From Patescibacteria group bacterium (GTDB lineage Bacteria; Patescibacteriota; Minisyncoccia; Phycocordibacterales; UBA9973): a stretch of DNA of 13,576 bases. Below are positions 5,767 through 12,534 of this stretch, in pieces. The stretch's first letter is position 1; every line of letters starts with the position of its first letter. The stretch is taken from the NCBI GenBank assembly GCA_019750345.1, contig JAIEON010000035.1, positions 1 to 13,576 on the forward strand, written 5' to 3'. The translations under genes and the position numbers were made by a program. The notes below the pieces were generated by a model. The model made no database searches and was not told where the DNA came from. It saw nothing but the letters and a program-made list of their open reading frames with translations.

Positions 5767-6960
5767 TTAGGCAATAACCTTAGTTACAACACCAGCACCA
5801 ACAGTGCGACCACCTTCACGGATTGCGAAGCGCATTTGGTCTTCAACACCAACTGGTACAACGAGTTTAACGTTGATCTTAACAGTGTCTCCTGGCATTA
5901 CCATTTCTGTTCCTGCAGGGAGAGTTACTTCACCAGTAACGTCAGTTGTACGGATGTAGAACTGAGGTTTGTAACCGTTGATGAAAGGAGTGTGACGACC
6001 ACCTTCTTCCTTCTTGAGAACGTAGATTTCACCTTCGAATTCTGTGTGAGGCTTAACTGAGCCAGTCTTTGCGAGCACCTGACCACGAGTAAGGTCTTCC
6101 TTTTTCACACCACGGAGGAGAATACCTGCGTTATCACCAGCCATACCTTCTGTCAACTGTTTGTTGAACATTTCGATACCAGTAACAGTAGTTTTCATTG
6201 TATCTTTAATACCAACGATTTCTACTTCTTCACCAACTTTAACGATTCCACGTTCGATACGTCCTGTTACCACTGTACCGCGACCTTCAATAGAGAAGAT
6301 GTCTTCGATCGGCATAAGGAAAGGTTTATCAACATCACGTTCTGGAAGTGGGAAGTATGTATCAAGAGCGTTTGTAAGCTCAAGAACTTTCTGAGCCCAT
6401 GGATCTTCGATTGAAGTAGCTTCAAGACCTTTCAAACCTGATCCACGGATGATAGGACAATCCTTATCGAAACCTTGCTTCTCAAGGATTTCACGGATTT
6501 CTTCTTCCACGAGTTCAATCATATCTGGATCATCCACCATGTCACACTTGTTGAGGAACACGATGATTTTTGGAACACCAACTTGTTTTGCAAGGAGGAT
6601 GTGCTCACGAGTCTGTGGCATAGCACCGTCAGTCGCAGCAACCACGAGTACTGCACCGTCCATTTGAGCGGCACCAGTAATCATGTTCTTGATGTAGTCG
6701 GCGTGACCTGGAGCATCAATGTGTGCGTAGTGACGAGTAGCTGTTTCATACTCGTTGTGAGAAATGTTGATAGTGATTCCACGCGCCTTTTCTTCAGGAG
6801 CGCCATCAATTTCACCAACACCTTTCATTTTAACTTTATCTCCGTTCATGTTCAGGACATGAAGGATCGCCGCAGTAAGAGTAGTTTTACCGTGGTCAAC
6901 GTGACCAATAGTACCTACGTTTACGTGTGGCTTTGAACGATCAAATGCTTCTGCAGCCAT
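5767..6960 (-). CDS. tuf: Elongation factor Tu
   Basis: This 397-aa GTPase delivers aminoacyl-tRNA to the ribosomal A site. The motifs are all present: GHVDHGKT (residues 19-26, P-loop), the effector region [12 protein letters not shown] (about 54-65), DAPGH (82-86) and NKCD (137-140). The G5 motif reads SGL (174-176) in place of the usual SAL. Domains II and III follow, with [17 protein letters not shown] and the C-terminal [19 protein letters not shown]. The length is normal. The gene has its own promoter about 95 nt upstream with a roughly 85-nt leader and is followed by rpsJ. No Shine-Dalgarno is visible. Confidence 0.99.
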   Translation of the reverse strand: MAAEAFDRSKPHVNVGTIGHVDHGKTTLTAAILHVLNMNGDKVKMKGVGEIDGAPEEKARGITINISHNEYETATRHYAHIDAPGHADYIKNMITGAAQMDGAVLVVAATDGAMPQTREHILLAKQVGVPKIIVFLNKCDMVDDPDMIELVEEEIREILEKQGFDKDCPIIRGSGLKGLEATSIEDPWAQKVLELTNALDTYFPLPERDVDKPFLMPIEDIFSIEGRGTVVTGRIERGIVKVGEEVEIVGIKDTMKTTVTGIEMFNKQLTEGMAGDNAGILLRGVKKEDLTRGQVLAKTGSVKPHTEFEGEIYVLKKEEGGRHTPFINGYKPQFYIRTTDVTGEVTLPAGTEMVMPGDTVKINVKLVVPVGVEDQMRFAIREGGRTVGAGVVTKVIA

Positions 6961-7053
6961 AATATTTATAGATTAATTAAGTAATAAGTTCCAAACAAAA
7001 ACAATCTGCCCGACCTGTTTAAAGAGTTCGGACGCAAAAATGATTGTGAGGGT

Positions 7054-7083
7054 ATAGTACTACAAATCTAAACGCTCTGTCAA
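7054..7083 (-). promoter_or_regulatory. Promoter of tuf-rpsJ
   Basis: Minus-strand perfect TTGACA (7078-7083) and TACTAT (7054-7059) with an 18-nt spacer. The start would be near 7047, leaving a leader of about 87 nt. The -35 box lies only 14 nt beyond the preceding terminator hairpin. Confidence 0.75.
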
Positions 7084-7097
7084 TCAAGGCTTATATA

Positions 7098-7125
7098 ACA
7101 AAACCCCTTTTTCAAGGGGTTTTGT
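7098..7125 (-). terminator. Intrinsic terminator after the small-gene pair
   Basis: A 12-bp inverted repeat (7098-7109 and 7114-7125, core CCCCTT/AAGGGG) with a 4-nt loop. It lies 3 nt past the stop of the 78-aa gene and ends in a TTTTGTTATAT tract on the minus strand. Confidence 0.85.
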
Positions 7126-7128
7126 GCA

Positions 7129-7365
7129 TTATTTTGCAAGTGCAGCTTCAGCGCGATTGATTACCGAAATAACCTCTTCGAGCCCTACACCTAATTCATC
7201 GATCTGTTCTTGTGAAAGACTTTCAACATGTTCCTTTACTGCATCGATTCCTCCCATTGATTCTATTAGTGAGACGATTTCAGCCTTTTTTTGTAAATTC
7301 TCTTGTTCTATAGTATTTCTTTCACTTATTGCCCGTGGCATTTCAAAGTTATTTCCTTCCATCAT
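7129..7365 (-). CDS. Unknown small helical protein (78 aa)
   Basis: I do not recognise a family. The 78-aa product is acidic and predicted to be mostly alpha-helical. An N-terminal charged helix (RNTIEQENLQKKAEIVSLIE) is followed by MGGIDAVKEHVESLSQEQID and a final helix ending NRAEAALAK. There is no signal peptide, membrane segment or Cys/His metal motif. Two ATGs occur in a row (7363-7365 and 7360-7362). AGGA at 7373-7376 lies 7 nt before the first, which favours it. The gene starts 4 nt after the stop of the 53-aa gene, so the two are surely cotranscribed and probably translationally coupled. The pair sits between fusA and tuf with its own promoter and terminator. Confidence 0.8.
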   Translation of the reverse strand: MMEGNNFEMPRAISERNTIEQENLQKKAEIVSLIESMGGIDAVKEHVESLSQEQIDELGVGLEEVISVINRAEAALAK

Positions 7366-7369
7366 ATAG

Positions 7370-7531
7370 TTATCCTGTTGCTTCTTGTAATGCGTCTCTA
7401 ATGTTTTTGAGGTATTTCTTGAGGATATCGTAAGAAAAACTGATTTCTTGCAAGAGTTCTAACTCTTCAGCTTCAGTAGCCTCCCCCATTTGTACCTTTT
7501 CAATTAATTCGTCCAGTTGTGCTTGGTCCAT
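7370..7531 (-). CDS. Unknown small acidic protein (53 aa)
   Basis: This frame is short but well supported. It has an ATG at 7529-7531, 53 codons, a TAA stop, an extended -10 promoter upstream and a tightly coupled gene downstream. The product is acidic and helical, with MGEATEAEELELLQEISFSY in the middle and a more basic C-terminal helix (KKYLKNIRDALQEATG). No family is recognised. Together with the 78-aa gene it forms a two-gene unit between the EF-G and EF-Tu genes. Ribosome or elongation-factor association is a guess from context only. A toxin-antitoxin pair is possible by size and layout, but no known toxin or antitoxin motif is seen. Confidence 0.72.
   Translation of the reverse strand: MDQAQLDELIEKVQMGEATEAEELELLQEISFSYDILKKYLKNIRDALQEATG
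7373..7376 (-). promoter_or_regulatory. Shine-Dalgarno of the 78-aa gene
   Basis: AGGA on the minus strand, 7 nt before the first ATG and adjoining the stop codon of the upstream 53-aa gene. It favours the first of two tandem ATGs and translational coupling. Confidence 0.55.
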
Positions 7532-7564
7532 AGTGTTGTACTACTCTTTCCTTGTAATAGCAAT

Positions 7565-7573
7565 AGTATACCA
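7565..7573 (-). promoter_or_regulatory. Extended -10 promoter of the small-gene pair
   Basis: Minus-strand TGG followed by TATACT (7565-7570) forms an extended -10 element. No good -35 box is present; the space is occupied by the fusA terminator. The start would be near 7558, about 27 nt before the 53-aa gene. Confidence 0.6.
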
Positions 7574-7576
7574 CTA

Positions 7577-7612
7577 AAACAAAAAACAGAGATTAAACTC
7601 TGTTTTTTGTTT
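7577..7612 (-). terminator. Intrinsic terminator after fusA
   Basis: A perfect 15-bp inverted repeat (7577-7591 and 7598-7612) with a 6-nt loop. The arms are CAGAG/CTCTG flanked by A- and T-tracts. It begins 8 nt past the fusA stop codon. Confidence 0.9.
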
Positions 7613-7620
7613 ACTATCTT

Positions 7621-9762
7621 TTATTTACGAGATTCAATGATTGTTGCTGCAACGTTTTGTGGAACGATATCATAACGGAGGAATTCCATCGTGAATGATG
7701 CACGTCCTTCGGTCATAGAACGAAGTGTTGTCATGTATCCAAACATTTCTGAAAGAGGGACAACTGCGTTAACTACTTGGTTGAGCCCACGAGATTCCAT
7801 ACCTTCGATAAGTCCACGACGTGATGACATAGAACCAGTCACATCACCAAAGAATTTTTCAGGAGTTACTACTTCTACTTTCATCATTGGTTCAAGGATC
7901 ACTGGTTTTGCAGCATTTGCAGCTTCAGTGATAGCCATTGAAGCGGCAATCTTGAAGGCCATTTCGTTGGAGTCAACTTCGTGGTAACTACCGTCGTAGA
8001 GTTCAACAGAAACGTTTTCCATTTTGAATCCTGCGAGAATACCGCGGTCGAGTCCTTCTTTAAATCCTTTTTCAATTGGTGGAATGTATTCACCTGGGAT
8101 GGCACCACCTTTGATAGTGTTCACGATTTCGAGTGTACCAATACGCTTCACGTTCTTCGGAAGATCCTCAACTGCGACAGACTGATCGAGTGGCTTGATC
8201 TTGATTTTCACATGACCATAGTTACCCTTACCACCAGACTGTTTGATATATTTCCCTTCTGCAGATGCTTCGGCAGTAATAGTTTCGCGGTACGCAACTT
8301 GAGGCTTACCAACGTTTGTTTCAACGTTAAATTCACGTTTGAGACGATCAACAATAATTTCAAGGTGAAGTTCTCCCATACCAGCAATGATAGTTTCTTC
8401 TGTTTCAGGGTCAGTTGAAACGCGAAGTGTTGGGTCTTCGTTTACAAGACGACTAAGAGCGAGACCGAGTTTTTCTTGGTCAGCCTTTGTCTTAGGTTCG
8501 ATACGAAGGTTGATAACAGGTTCTGGGAAGGTGATACGGTCGAGCAAGATTGGTTTTGCTTCAGTACAAAGTGTGTCCGAAGTATTAGTATCCTTGAGAC
8601 CTACTGCTGCGGCGATTTCACCAGCGAATACTTTCTTGATTTCTTCACGATCGTTGGCTTGCATGCGCACAATACGAGAAAGACGTTCTTTGTTACCAGT
8701 ACGTGGGTTATAAATATATGAACCAGCCTCTACAGTACCTGAGTACACACGGAAGAACACAAGTTGTCCCACGAACGGGTCAACCATAGATTTGAATGCG
8801 AGTGCTGCAAACGGAGCATTGTCATCAGTCGGACACGTTACCGGTTCGTCAGTTACAGGATCTAGTGCTACTACATCTGCGATATCTGTTGGTGCAGGAA
8901 GATAATCAACCACAGCATCTAGAATAAGTTGAACACCTTTGTTTTTCAATGCTGTTCCACAAAATACCGGGAAGATATCGTTGGCGATTACAGCTTTACG
9001 CAATAATTTCTTGAGATCTGCATATGAAGGTTCCTTTCCTTCAAGATAGTCGTTCATCATTACTTCATCGTTTTCAACGATTCGTTCTAGTAATTCTGCG
9101 CGGTATGTTTTTGCATCATCTAACAGATTTTCAGGGATCTCCTTTTCAATAACAGTTGCACCCATTTCTCCTTCGAAATAAAATGCCTTCATTTTCAAAA
9201 GATCGATAACACCTTCAAAGTTTTCTTCAAGACCTATCGGAAGTTGTGCACGAACCGCTTTCTTTGAAAGACGTTCGAGAATAGTTTTATATGAGTGCTC
9301 AAATGAAGCACCAGTACGGTCGAGCTTGTTAACAAAACAAATACGAGGAACGTTGGCTTCGTCAGCATAACGCCAGTTGGTTTCTGATTGTGGTTCTACA
9401 CCCGCAACACCGTCGAACACCACAACAGCACCGTCGAGCACACGAAGTGAGCGCTTTACTTCTACTGTAAAGTCGATGTGTCCTGGAGTATCAATAACGT
9501 TAAAACGATATCGACTGTTTTTGTCATTGTTTGCGTATGTTGGAATCCATGAACAGGTCACCGCAGCTGCAGTAATAGTGATACCGCGTTCACGCTCTTG
9601 CTCCATCCAGTCAGTAGTAGCTTCACCTTCGTGAACCTCACCGATTTTGTGACTCATTCCTGTATAGAAAAGCACACGTTCTGATGTTGTAGTTTTACCC
9701 GCATCAATGTGCGCGATAATACCGAAGTTTCTTGTTTTTTCGAGGGAAAATTCTCGTTCCAT
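7621..9762 (-). CDS. fusA: Elongation factor G
   Basis: The 713-aa translational GTPase drives tRNA-mRNA translocation and, with RRF, ribosome recycling. The G domain shows AHIDAGKTT (residues 17-25), the switch I region with RERGITITAAA (about 57-67), DTPGHIDF (91-98) and NKLD (145-148). Later domains include LRVSTDPETEETIIAGMGEL and the domain IV segment KQSGGKGNYGHVKIKIKP, whose tip reaches the decoding centre. The length is slightly above the usual 690-705; a short insertion lies around residues 76-85 (YANNDKNSRY). It follows rpsG but has its own promoter and terminator. No Shine-Dalgarno is visible in the AT-rich leader of about 50 nt. Confidence 0.99.
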   Translation of the reverse strand: MEREFSLEKTRNFGIIAHIDAGKTTTSERVLFYTGMSHKIGEVHEGEATTDWMEQERERGITITAAAVTCSWIPTYANNDKNSRYRFNVIDTPGHIDFTVEVKRSLRVLDGAVVVFDGVAGVEPQSETNWRYADEANVPRICFVNKLDRTGASFEHSYKTILERLSKKAVRAQLPIGLEENFEGVIDLLKMKAFYFEGEMGATVIEKEIPENLLDDAKTYRAELLERIVENDEVMMNDYLEGKEPSYADLKKLLRKAVIANDIFPVFCGTALKNKGVQLILDAVVDYLPAPTDIADVVALDPVTDEPVTCPTDDNAPFAALAFKSMVDPFVGQLVFFRVYSGTVEAGSYIYNPRTGNKERLSRIVRMQANDREEIKKVFAGEIAAAVGLKDTNTSDTLCTEAKPILLDRITFPEPVINLRIEPKTKADQEKLGLALSRLVNEDPTLRVSTDPETEETIIAGMGELHLEIIVDRLKREFNVETNVGKPQVAYRETITAEASAEGKYIKQSGGKGNYGHVKIKIKPLDQSVAVEDLPKNVKRIGTLEIVNTIKGGAIPGEYIPPIEKGFKEGLDRGILAGFKMENVSVELYDGSYHEVDSNEMAFKIAASMAITEAANAAKPVILEPMMKVEVVTPEKFFGDVTGSMSSRRGLIEGMESRGLNQVVNAVVPLSEMFGYMTTLRSMTEGRASFTMEFLRYDIVPQNVAATIIESRK

Positions 9763-9817
9763 AATATATTTGTGTTTGTTTTGTTAAGTACTCGTTATGT
9801 ATTAAATGAGTGTGCAT

Positions 9818-9846
9818 ACTATACCGAGAGTTAGTAAAAAAAACAA
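9818..9846 (-). promoter_or_regulatory. Promoter of fusA
   Basis: Minus-strand TTGTTT (9841-9846) and TATAGT (9818-9823) with a 17-nt spacer. The -35 box lies inside the distal arm of the rpsG terminator, so terminator and promoter share bases. The start would be near 9811. Confidence 0.7.
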
Positions 9847-9866
9847 CCCGTGAAGGGTTGTTTTTT
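9838..9866 (-). terminator. Intrinsic terminator after rpsG
   Basis: A 12-bp perfect inverted repeat (9838-9849 and 9855-9866; core CAACCC/GGGTTG flanked by A6 and T6) with a 5-nt loop, 14 nt after the rpsG stop codon. Confidence 0.9.
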
Positions 9867-9880
9867 GTTTAGTATGAAAA

Positions 9881-10354
9881 CTAGAAGTTTCCGAGGTGAG
9901 CGAAGGCTTTGTTAGATTCAGCCATCTTGTGAGTGTCTTTACGCTTTTTAACGGCATTACCTTCACCTTTTGCTGCAAGCATGAGCTCATCAGAAAGTGC
10001 AATATGAGTTTTTACACCTTTACGTGCACGCGCTGCATCAATAATCCATCGCATTGCGAGTGCATTACGGCGTTCTGTACGAACTTCGCGAGGCACTTGA
10101 TAGTTTGCACCACCAACACGGCGTGAACGAACTTCAACAAGTGGTCCAGCGTTTTTCATTGCTGTATCAAATGTTTCAAGTACATCTTCAACACCTTCTT
10201 TTGTTTTGATGATTTCAAGTGCACTGTACACAATAGTACGAGCAGTATTCTTTTTACCATCTTGCATGATGCAGTTAATAAACTTCTCAAGACGTTCTGA
10301 AGAATACTTGATGTCAGGCTTTACGATATTTCGATTTGTTACTTTTCTACGCAT
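9881..10354 (-). CDS. rpsG: 30S ribosomal protein uS7
   Basis: The 157-aa product has the normal bacterial uS7 length. It starts MRRKVTNRNIVKPDIKYSSE and holds RRVGGANYQVPREVRTERRN (about residues 78-97), the beta-hairpin arm that contacts E-site tRNA. The C-terminal helix carries RKDTHKMAESNKAFAHL. Most bacterial uS7 proteins end AHY/F-R-W or similar; here the end is AHLGNF, so the terminal aromatic pair is altered. uS7 nucleates assembly of the 30S head. It follows rpsL by 17 nt and is cotranscribed with it, then the unit is terminated before fusA. No Shine-Dalgarno is visible. Confidence 0.98.
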   Translation of the reverse strand: MRRKVTNRNIVKPDIKYSSERLEKFINCIMQDGKKNTARTIVYSALEIIKTKEGVEDVLETFDTAMKNAGPLVEVRSRRVGGANYQVPREVRTERRNALAMRWIIDAARARKGVKTHIALSDELMLAAKGEGNAVKKRKDTHKMAESNKAFAHLGNF

Positions 10355-10371
10355 AATAATTTAAGGTTAGA

Positions 10372-10791
10372 CTATTTTTTAGCCTTAGGGAGCTTAGTAC
10401 CGTATTTAGAACGACTCTTACGACGCTTTTCGATACCTTGTGTGTCGAGACGACCACGAACGATGTGATATCGTACTCCAATCAAGTCCTTCACACGACC
10501 ACCGCGGATCATTACCACTGAGTGTTCTTGGAGGTTGTGACCTTCACCTGGGATGTACGCTGTTACTTCTTGTCCATTAGTAAGACGAATACGAGCAATC
10601 TTACGAATCGCAGAGTTAGGTTTCTTTGGAGTGTTTGTTGTTACCTTAGTACATACACCACGCTTAAAAGGAGACGGGTAAAATACCGGCTTATTGTGGA
10701 TGTGGTTCATACCACGTGAAAGTGCGATCGCTTTTGGTTTGCGACGTACGTTTACGCGAGGTGTTTTGATAAGTTGACTAATTCGAGCCAT
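10372..10791 (-). CDS. rpsL: 30S ribosomal protein uS12
   Basis: The 139-aa protein is uS12, which lines the decoding centre. Motifs are [20 protein letters not shown] (residues 43-62; K56 and K57 correspond to E. coli K42 and K43) and [11 protein letters not shown] (82-92). The loop [14 protein letters not shown] (96-109) keeps Asp102 (E. coli D88, target of methylthiolation) but has Ile104 where E. coli has Pro90. An insert of about 14 residues around [15 protein letters not shown] precedes the core, compared with E. coli. It is the first gene of the str cluster, followed 17 nt later by rpsG. No Shine-Dalgarno is visible before the ATG. Confidence 0.98.
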   Translation of the reverse strand: MARISQLIKTPRVNVRRKPKAIALSRGMNHIHNKPVFYPSPFKRGVCTKVTTNTPKKPNSAIRKIARIRLTNGQEVTAYIPGEGHNLQEHSVVMIRGGRVKDLIGVRYHIVRGRLDTQGIEKRRKSRSKYGTKLPKAKK

Positions 10792-10845
10792 GTCCGAGCA
10801 TACTACTACAGCTGTAAAAAGAAATCAAGCTTTAGTCACTACTAT

Positions 10846-10851
10846 CTTATA
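10846..10851 (-). promoter_or_regulatory. Possible -10 box of rpsL-rpsG
   Basis: TATAAG on the minus strand, about 54 nt before the rpsL ATG, in an otherwise gene-free divergent gap. No clear -35 box is found at 16-18 nt, so this is only the best candidate. Confidence 0.35.
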
Positions 10852-10868
10852 GTACCGCCCAGATGACA

Positions 10869-10896
10869 TTGACTTTCAGTAAATTTGAAGTACCTT
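10869..10896 (+). promoter_or_regulatory. Promoter of the UVR-motif gene
   Basis: TTGACT (10869-10874) and TACCTT (10891-10896) with a 16-nt spacer. The -35 box is good and the -10 box is moderate. The start would be near 10903, about 18 nt before the ATG. Confidence 0.5.
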
Positions 10897-10920
10897 ACAA
10901 AGTAAATAAAACGATGTACC

Positions 10921-11427
10921 ATGGGAATTATAGGAAAAATATTCGCACTACCCTCTCAGTATCGAGTGGAAAACATGAAGGTTGGCGAACGAGGATATAT
11001 TGAAGCATATAATCTTATCGTGACTACAGAAGCAGTGTTTATTGATCGCATTTCTGAAGTTCTTACAGAAGATGAATATTTGAATTCACCCGAAGTATAC
11101 GGAGGCACATGCCTATTAATAGTACGAACTGGTGAAGGTCTCACAGAAGACGATTTTGAAATCGACGCTACTCTTTTAGATAACTATGACTTTTATCTCG
11201 AAGGAAAGGGTATTTTTCTTGAAAATAGTTCTGAACGAGATCGCTATGTAATATTTTATGCTACTCATTTTGAATTAGAAATTATTGAGCGATTGCGCAG
11301 TACTACTATCAACTCTCATTTTGCAGAAACTTCTTTAGAAGACCAATTACAAGAAGCTCTCAAAAAAGAAGAGTTCGAACTAGCCGCACAGATACAAAAG
11401 AAACTTAATGATCTAAAAAGGAAATAA
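10921..11427 (+). CDS. Unknown protein with C-terminal UVR-type motif
   Basis: The 168-aa product is the only gene in the window transcribed away from rpsL. Residues 138-168 (EDQLQEALKKEEFELAAQIQ and onward) match the UVR motif, a helical hairpin that mediates protein-protein contact in UvrB, UvrC and McsA-like proteins. The first about 130 residues form an unrecognised domain, predicted alternating beta and alpha and rich in Glu, Tyr and Ile, with no catalytic motif, membrane segment or cysteine pair of note. It could be an adaptor for a Clp/McsB-type or repair partner, but that is inference from the motif alone. No Shine-Dalgarno precedes the ATG; a promoter lies just upstream and a palindromic terminator directly after the stop. 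The gene converges on the M50 protease gene. Confidence 0.85.
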   Translation: MGIIGKIFALPSQYRVENMKVGERGYIEAYNLIVTTEAVFIDRISEVLTEDEYLNSPEVYGGTCLLIVRTGEGLTEDDFEIDATLLDNYDFYLEGKGIFLENSSERDRYVIFYATHFELEIIERLRSTTINSHFAETSLEDQLQEALKKEEFELAAQIQKKLNDLKRK

Positions 11428-11429
11428 GC

Positions 11430-11457
11430 AAAAGGCCTGTAGTACTACAGGCCTTTT
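11430..11457. terminator. Bidirectional palindromic terminator
   Basis: Two 14-nt arms (11430-11443 and 11444-11457, core AGGCCTGTAGT/ACTACAGGCCT) with no spacer and A/T tracts on the outside. It lies 2 nt after the UVR-gene stop and 17 nt after the M50 protease stop on the other strand, so it can end both. Confidence 0.9.
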
Positions 11458-11474
11458 TATATATATTCAGGAAA

Positions 11475-12098
11475 CTATATCGCAATCCCCGTAAGTAGTG
11501 AGTACACCGTGAACGCAAATGGCACCACCAGCTTCCATCCAAAGACAATAAAGAGTATAAGCATCGGCAAACTATACTGCTCAAGCGCGCGCATTGTCGG
11601 CAATGCTCGAACCGGTAATACAGATGAGAGGAATCGGAATCCATCAAGTGGTGCAATAGGAATACTATTAAAGAGTGCGAGCACTATATTGATCAGTACG
11701 ATAATACTAGCGATATCGATCACTGGGACTGAAACATAGCCAGTCAACAGCATCACACGGATCAATAGTCCGAAAATAACAGCAATACCGAGGTTCACAA
11801 TTATTCCTGCCACAGAAACTTTTGCCTCACTTTTTCTTCCATTACGGAGATTATTAGGGTCATACGGCACCGGCTTAGCCCAGCCCACCACGAATCCTGC
11901 ATTCGTCAGTATCAGCGCAAGCGGTAGTATTACAGAGCCTAACCAGTCAATGTGTTTCAACGGGTTCAGTGTAATCCTGCCAAGCAAACGAGCAGTATGA
12001 TCCCCTTCTCGCTCTGCCATGAGTCCATGCGCGACTTCGTGCACAATGATACTGGCAATAAGAATCAGAAAATAAAATATGGGGGTTACTCCGGTCAT
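11475..12098 (-). CDS. M50-family (site-2 protease-like) membrane metalloprotease
   Basis: The 207-aa product has the M50 zinc motif HEVAH (H20, E21, H24) in its first membrane helix and the second motif FNSIPIAPLDG (about 143-153, D152 as third zinc ligand). In between is NPLKHIDWLGS and GWAKPVPYDPNNLRN, typical of the short YwhC/SpoIVFB-like subgroup with no PDZ domain. About five to six hydrophobic segments are visible. Such enzymes cut substrates within the membrane. The frame can be extended to a GTG at 12119, but that codon lies upstream of the -10 box (12107-12112), so I chose the ATG at 12096-12098, which would be almost leaderless. It diverges from rpmB. The substrate is unknown. Confidence 0.92.
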   Translation of the reverse strand: MTGVTPIFYFLILIASIIVHEVAHGLMAEREGDHTARLLGRITLNPLKHIDWLGSVILPLALILTNAGFVVGWAKPVPYDPNNLRNGRKSEAKVSVAGIIVNLGIAVIFGLLIRVMLLTGYVSVPVIDIASIIVLINIVLALFNSIPIAPLDGFRFLSSVLPVRALPTMRALEQYSLPMLILFIVFGWKLVVPFAFTVYSLLTGIAI

Positions 12099-12106
12099 AT
12101 CTATAT

Positions 12107-12135
12107 AGTATACAACCACAATCGAGAGTTGCGAA
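12107..12135 (-). promoter_or_regulatory. Promoter of the M50 protease gene
   Basis: Minus-strand TTCGCA (12130-12135, 4 of 6 match to TTGACA) and TATACT (12107-12112) with a 17-nt spacer. The start would fall within 1-3 nt of the ATG. Its -35 box overlaps the -35 box of rpmB on the other strand. Confidence 0.65.
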
Positions 12136-12157
12136 ACTATGAGCCCTATGGTACTAT
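12129..12157 (+). promoter_or_regulatory. Promoter of rpmB
   Basis: TTGCGA (12129-12134) and TACTAT (12152-12157) with a 17-nt spacer, preceded by TGG as an extended -10 element. Only 9 nt separate the -10 box from the ATG, so the mRNA would have a leader of about 3 nt. Confidence 0.75.
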
Positions 12158-12166
12158 CCCTGAACT

Positions 12167-12412
12167 ATGGCAAAAGAATGCATCATCACAGGAAAGAGCT
12201 CACAGATTGGCGGTAAATACGCGAACCGCACTCGTGCGACTATTTTTACCCCAACAGGTAACCACCGCAAGTACGCAAACCTTCAAACAAAGCGCGTATA
12301 TGTACCGGAAATCGACAAAACTCTTGTTCTCACCGTATCTACAAAAGGTATGCGAACAATCCAGAAAAACGGCGCATACAATACTCTCCGTACAGCTGGT
12401 GTAATCAAATAA
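12167..12412 (+). CDS. rpmB: 50S ribosomal protein bL28
   Basis: The 81-aa product starts MAKECIITGKSSQIGGKYAN and contains RKYANLQTKRVYVPE and LTVSTKGMRTIQKNGAYNTL, the bL28 pattern and length. bL28 is a late-binding 50S protein near the E-site side of the large subunit. It stands alone here, as it often does outside the large ribosomal operons. It is transcribed divergently from the M50 protease gene and followed by a strong terminator. No Shine-Dalgarno is present; the promoter places the transcription start almost at the ATG, suggesting leaderless translation. Confidence 0.95.
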   Translation: MAKECIITGKSSQIGGKYANRTRATIFTPTGNHRKYANLQTKRVYVPEIDKTLVLTVSTKGMRTIQKNGAYNTLRTAGVIK

Positions 12413-12429
12413 ACCATCATCTCCTATAT

Positions 12430-12453
12430 AAAAACTCCCCTTGGGGAGTTTTT
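12430..12453 (+). terminator. Intrinsic terminator after rpmB
   Basis: An 11-bp perfect inverted repeat (12430-12440 and 12443-12453; ACTCCCC/GGGGAGT with A and T tracts), 2-nt loop, 17 nt past the rpmB stop. Confidence 0.92.
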
Positions 12454-12479
12454 GTTTCTGTATTAAATATAATCTTGTG

Positions 12480-12510
12480 ACACCATCGGTTTTACCTTTG
12501 GTGTTTTTTT
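12480..12510 (+). terminator. Second hairpin with T-tract downstream of rpmB
   Basis: ACACCA (12480-12485) pairs with TGGTGT (12499-12504), with an inner GGT/ACC stem, and runs into a T-tract. It may be a backup terminator for rpmB or a leader element for the 41-aa gene. TATGCT at 12510-12515 directly after could be that gene's -10 box. Confidence 0.45.
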
Positions 12511-12534
12511 ATGCTAGAGTAAAGAAAAAATAGT

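Noticed and set aside
7899..8108. Minus-strand 69-aa frame within fusA
   Set aside because: An alternative frame inside a strongly conserved gene, with no independent signals.
9802..10002. Minus-strand 66-aa frame overlapping the end of rpsG
   Set aside because: It is out of frame with rpsG and extends through its terminator and the fusA promoter; a shadow frame.
7053..11446. Recurring TAGTAC/GTACTA-like short words in gaps and a terminator
   Set aside because: The words are six to ten bases, occur at irregular places and are partly explained by -10 boxes; no repeat family is evident.
12099..12119. GTG start of the M50 protease at 12119
   Set aside because: The codon lies upstream of the TATACT box that should drive the gene, so it would not be in the mRNA.
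11952..12404. Plus-strand 150-aa frame across the M50-rpmB region
   Set aside because: It is antisense to the protease and out of frame with rpmB, contains both promoters, and has no family resemblance.
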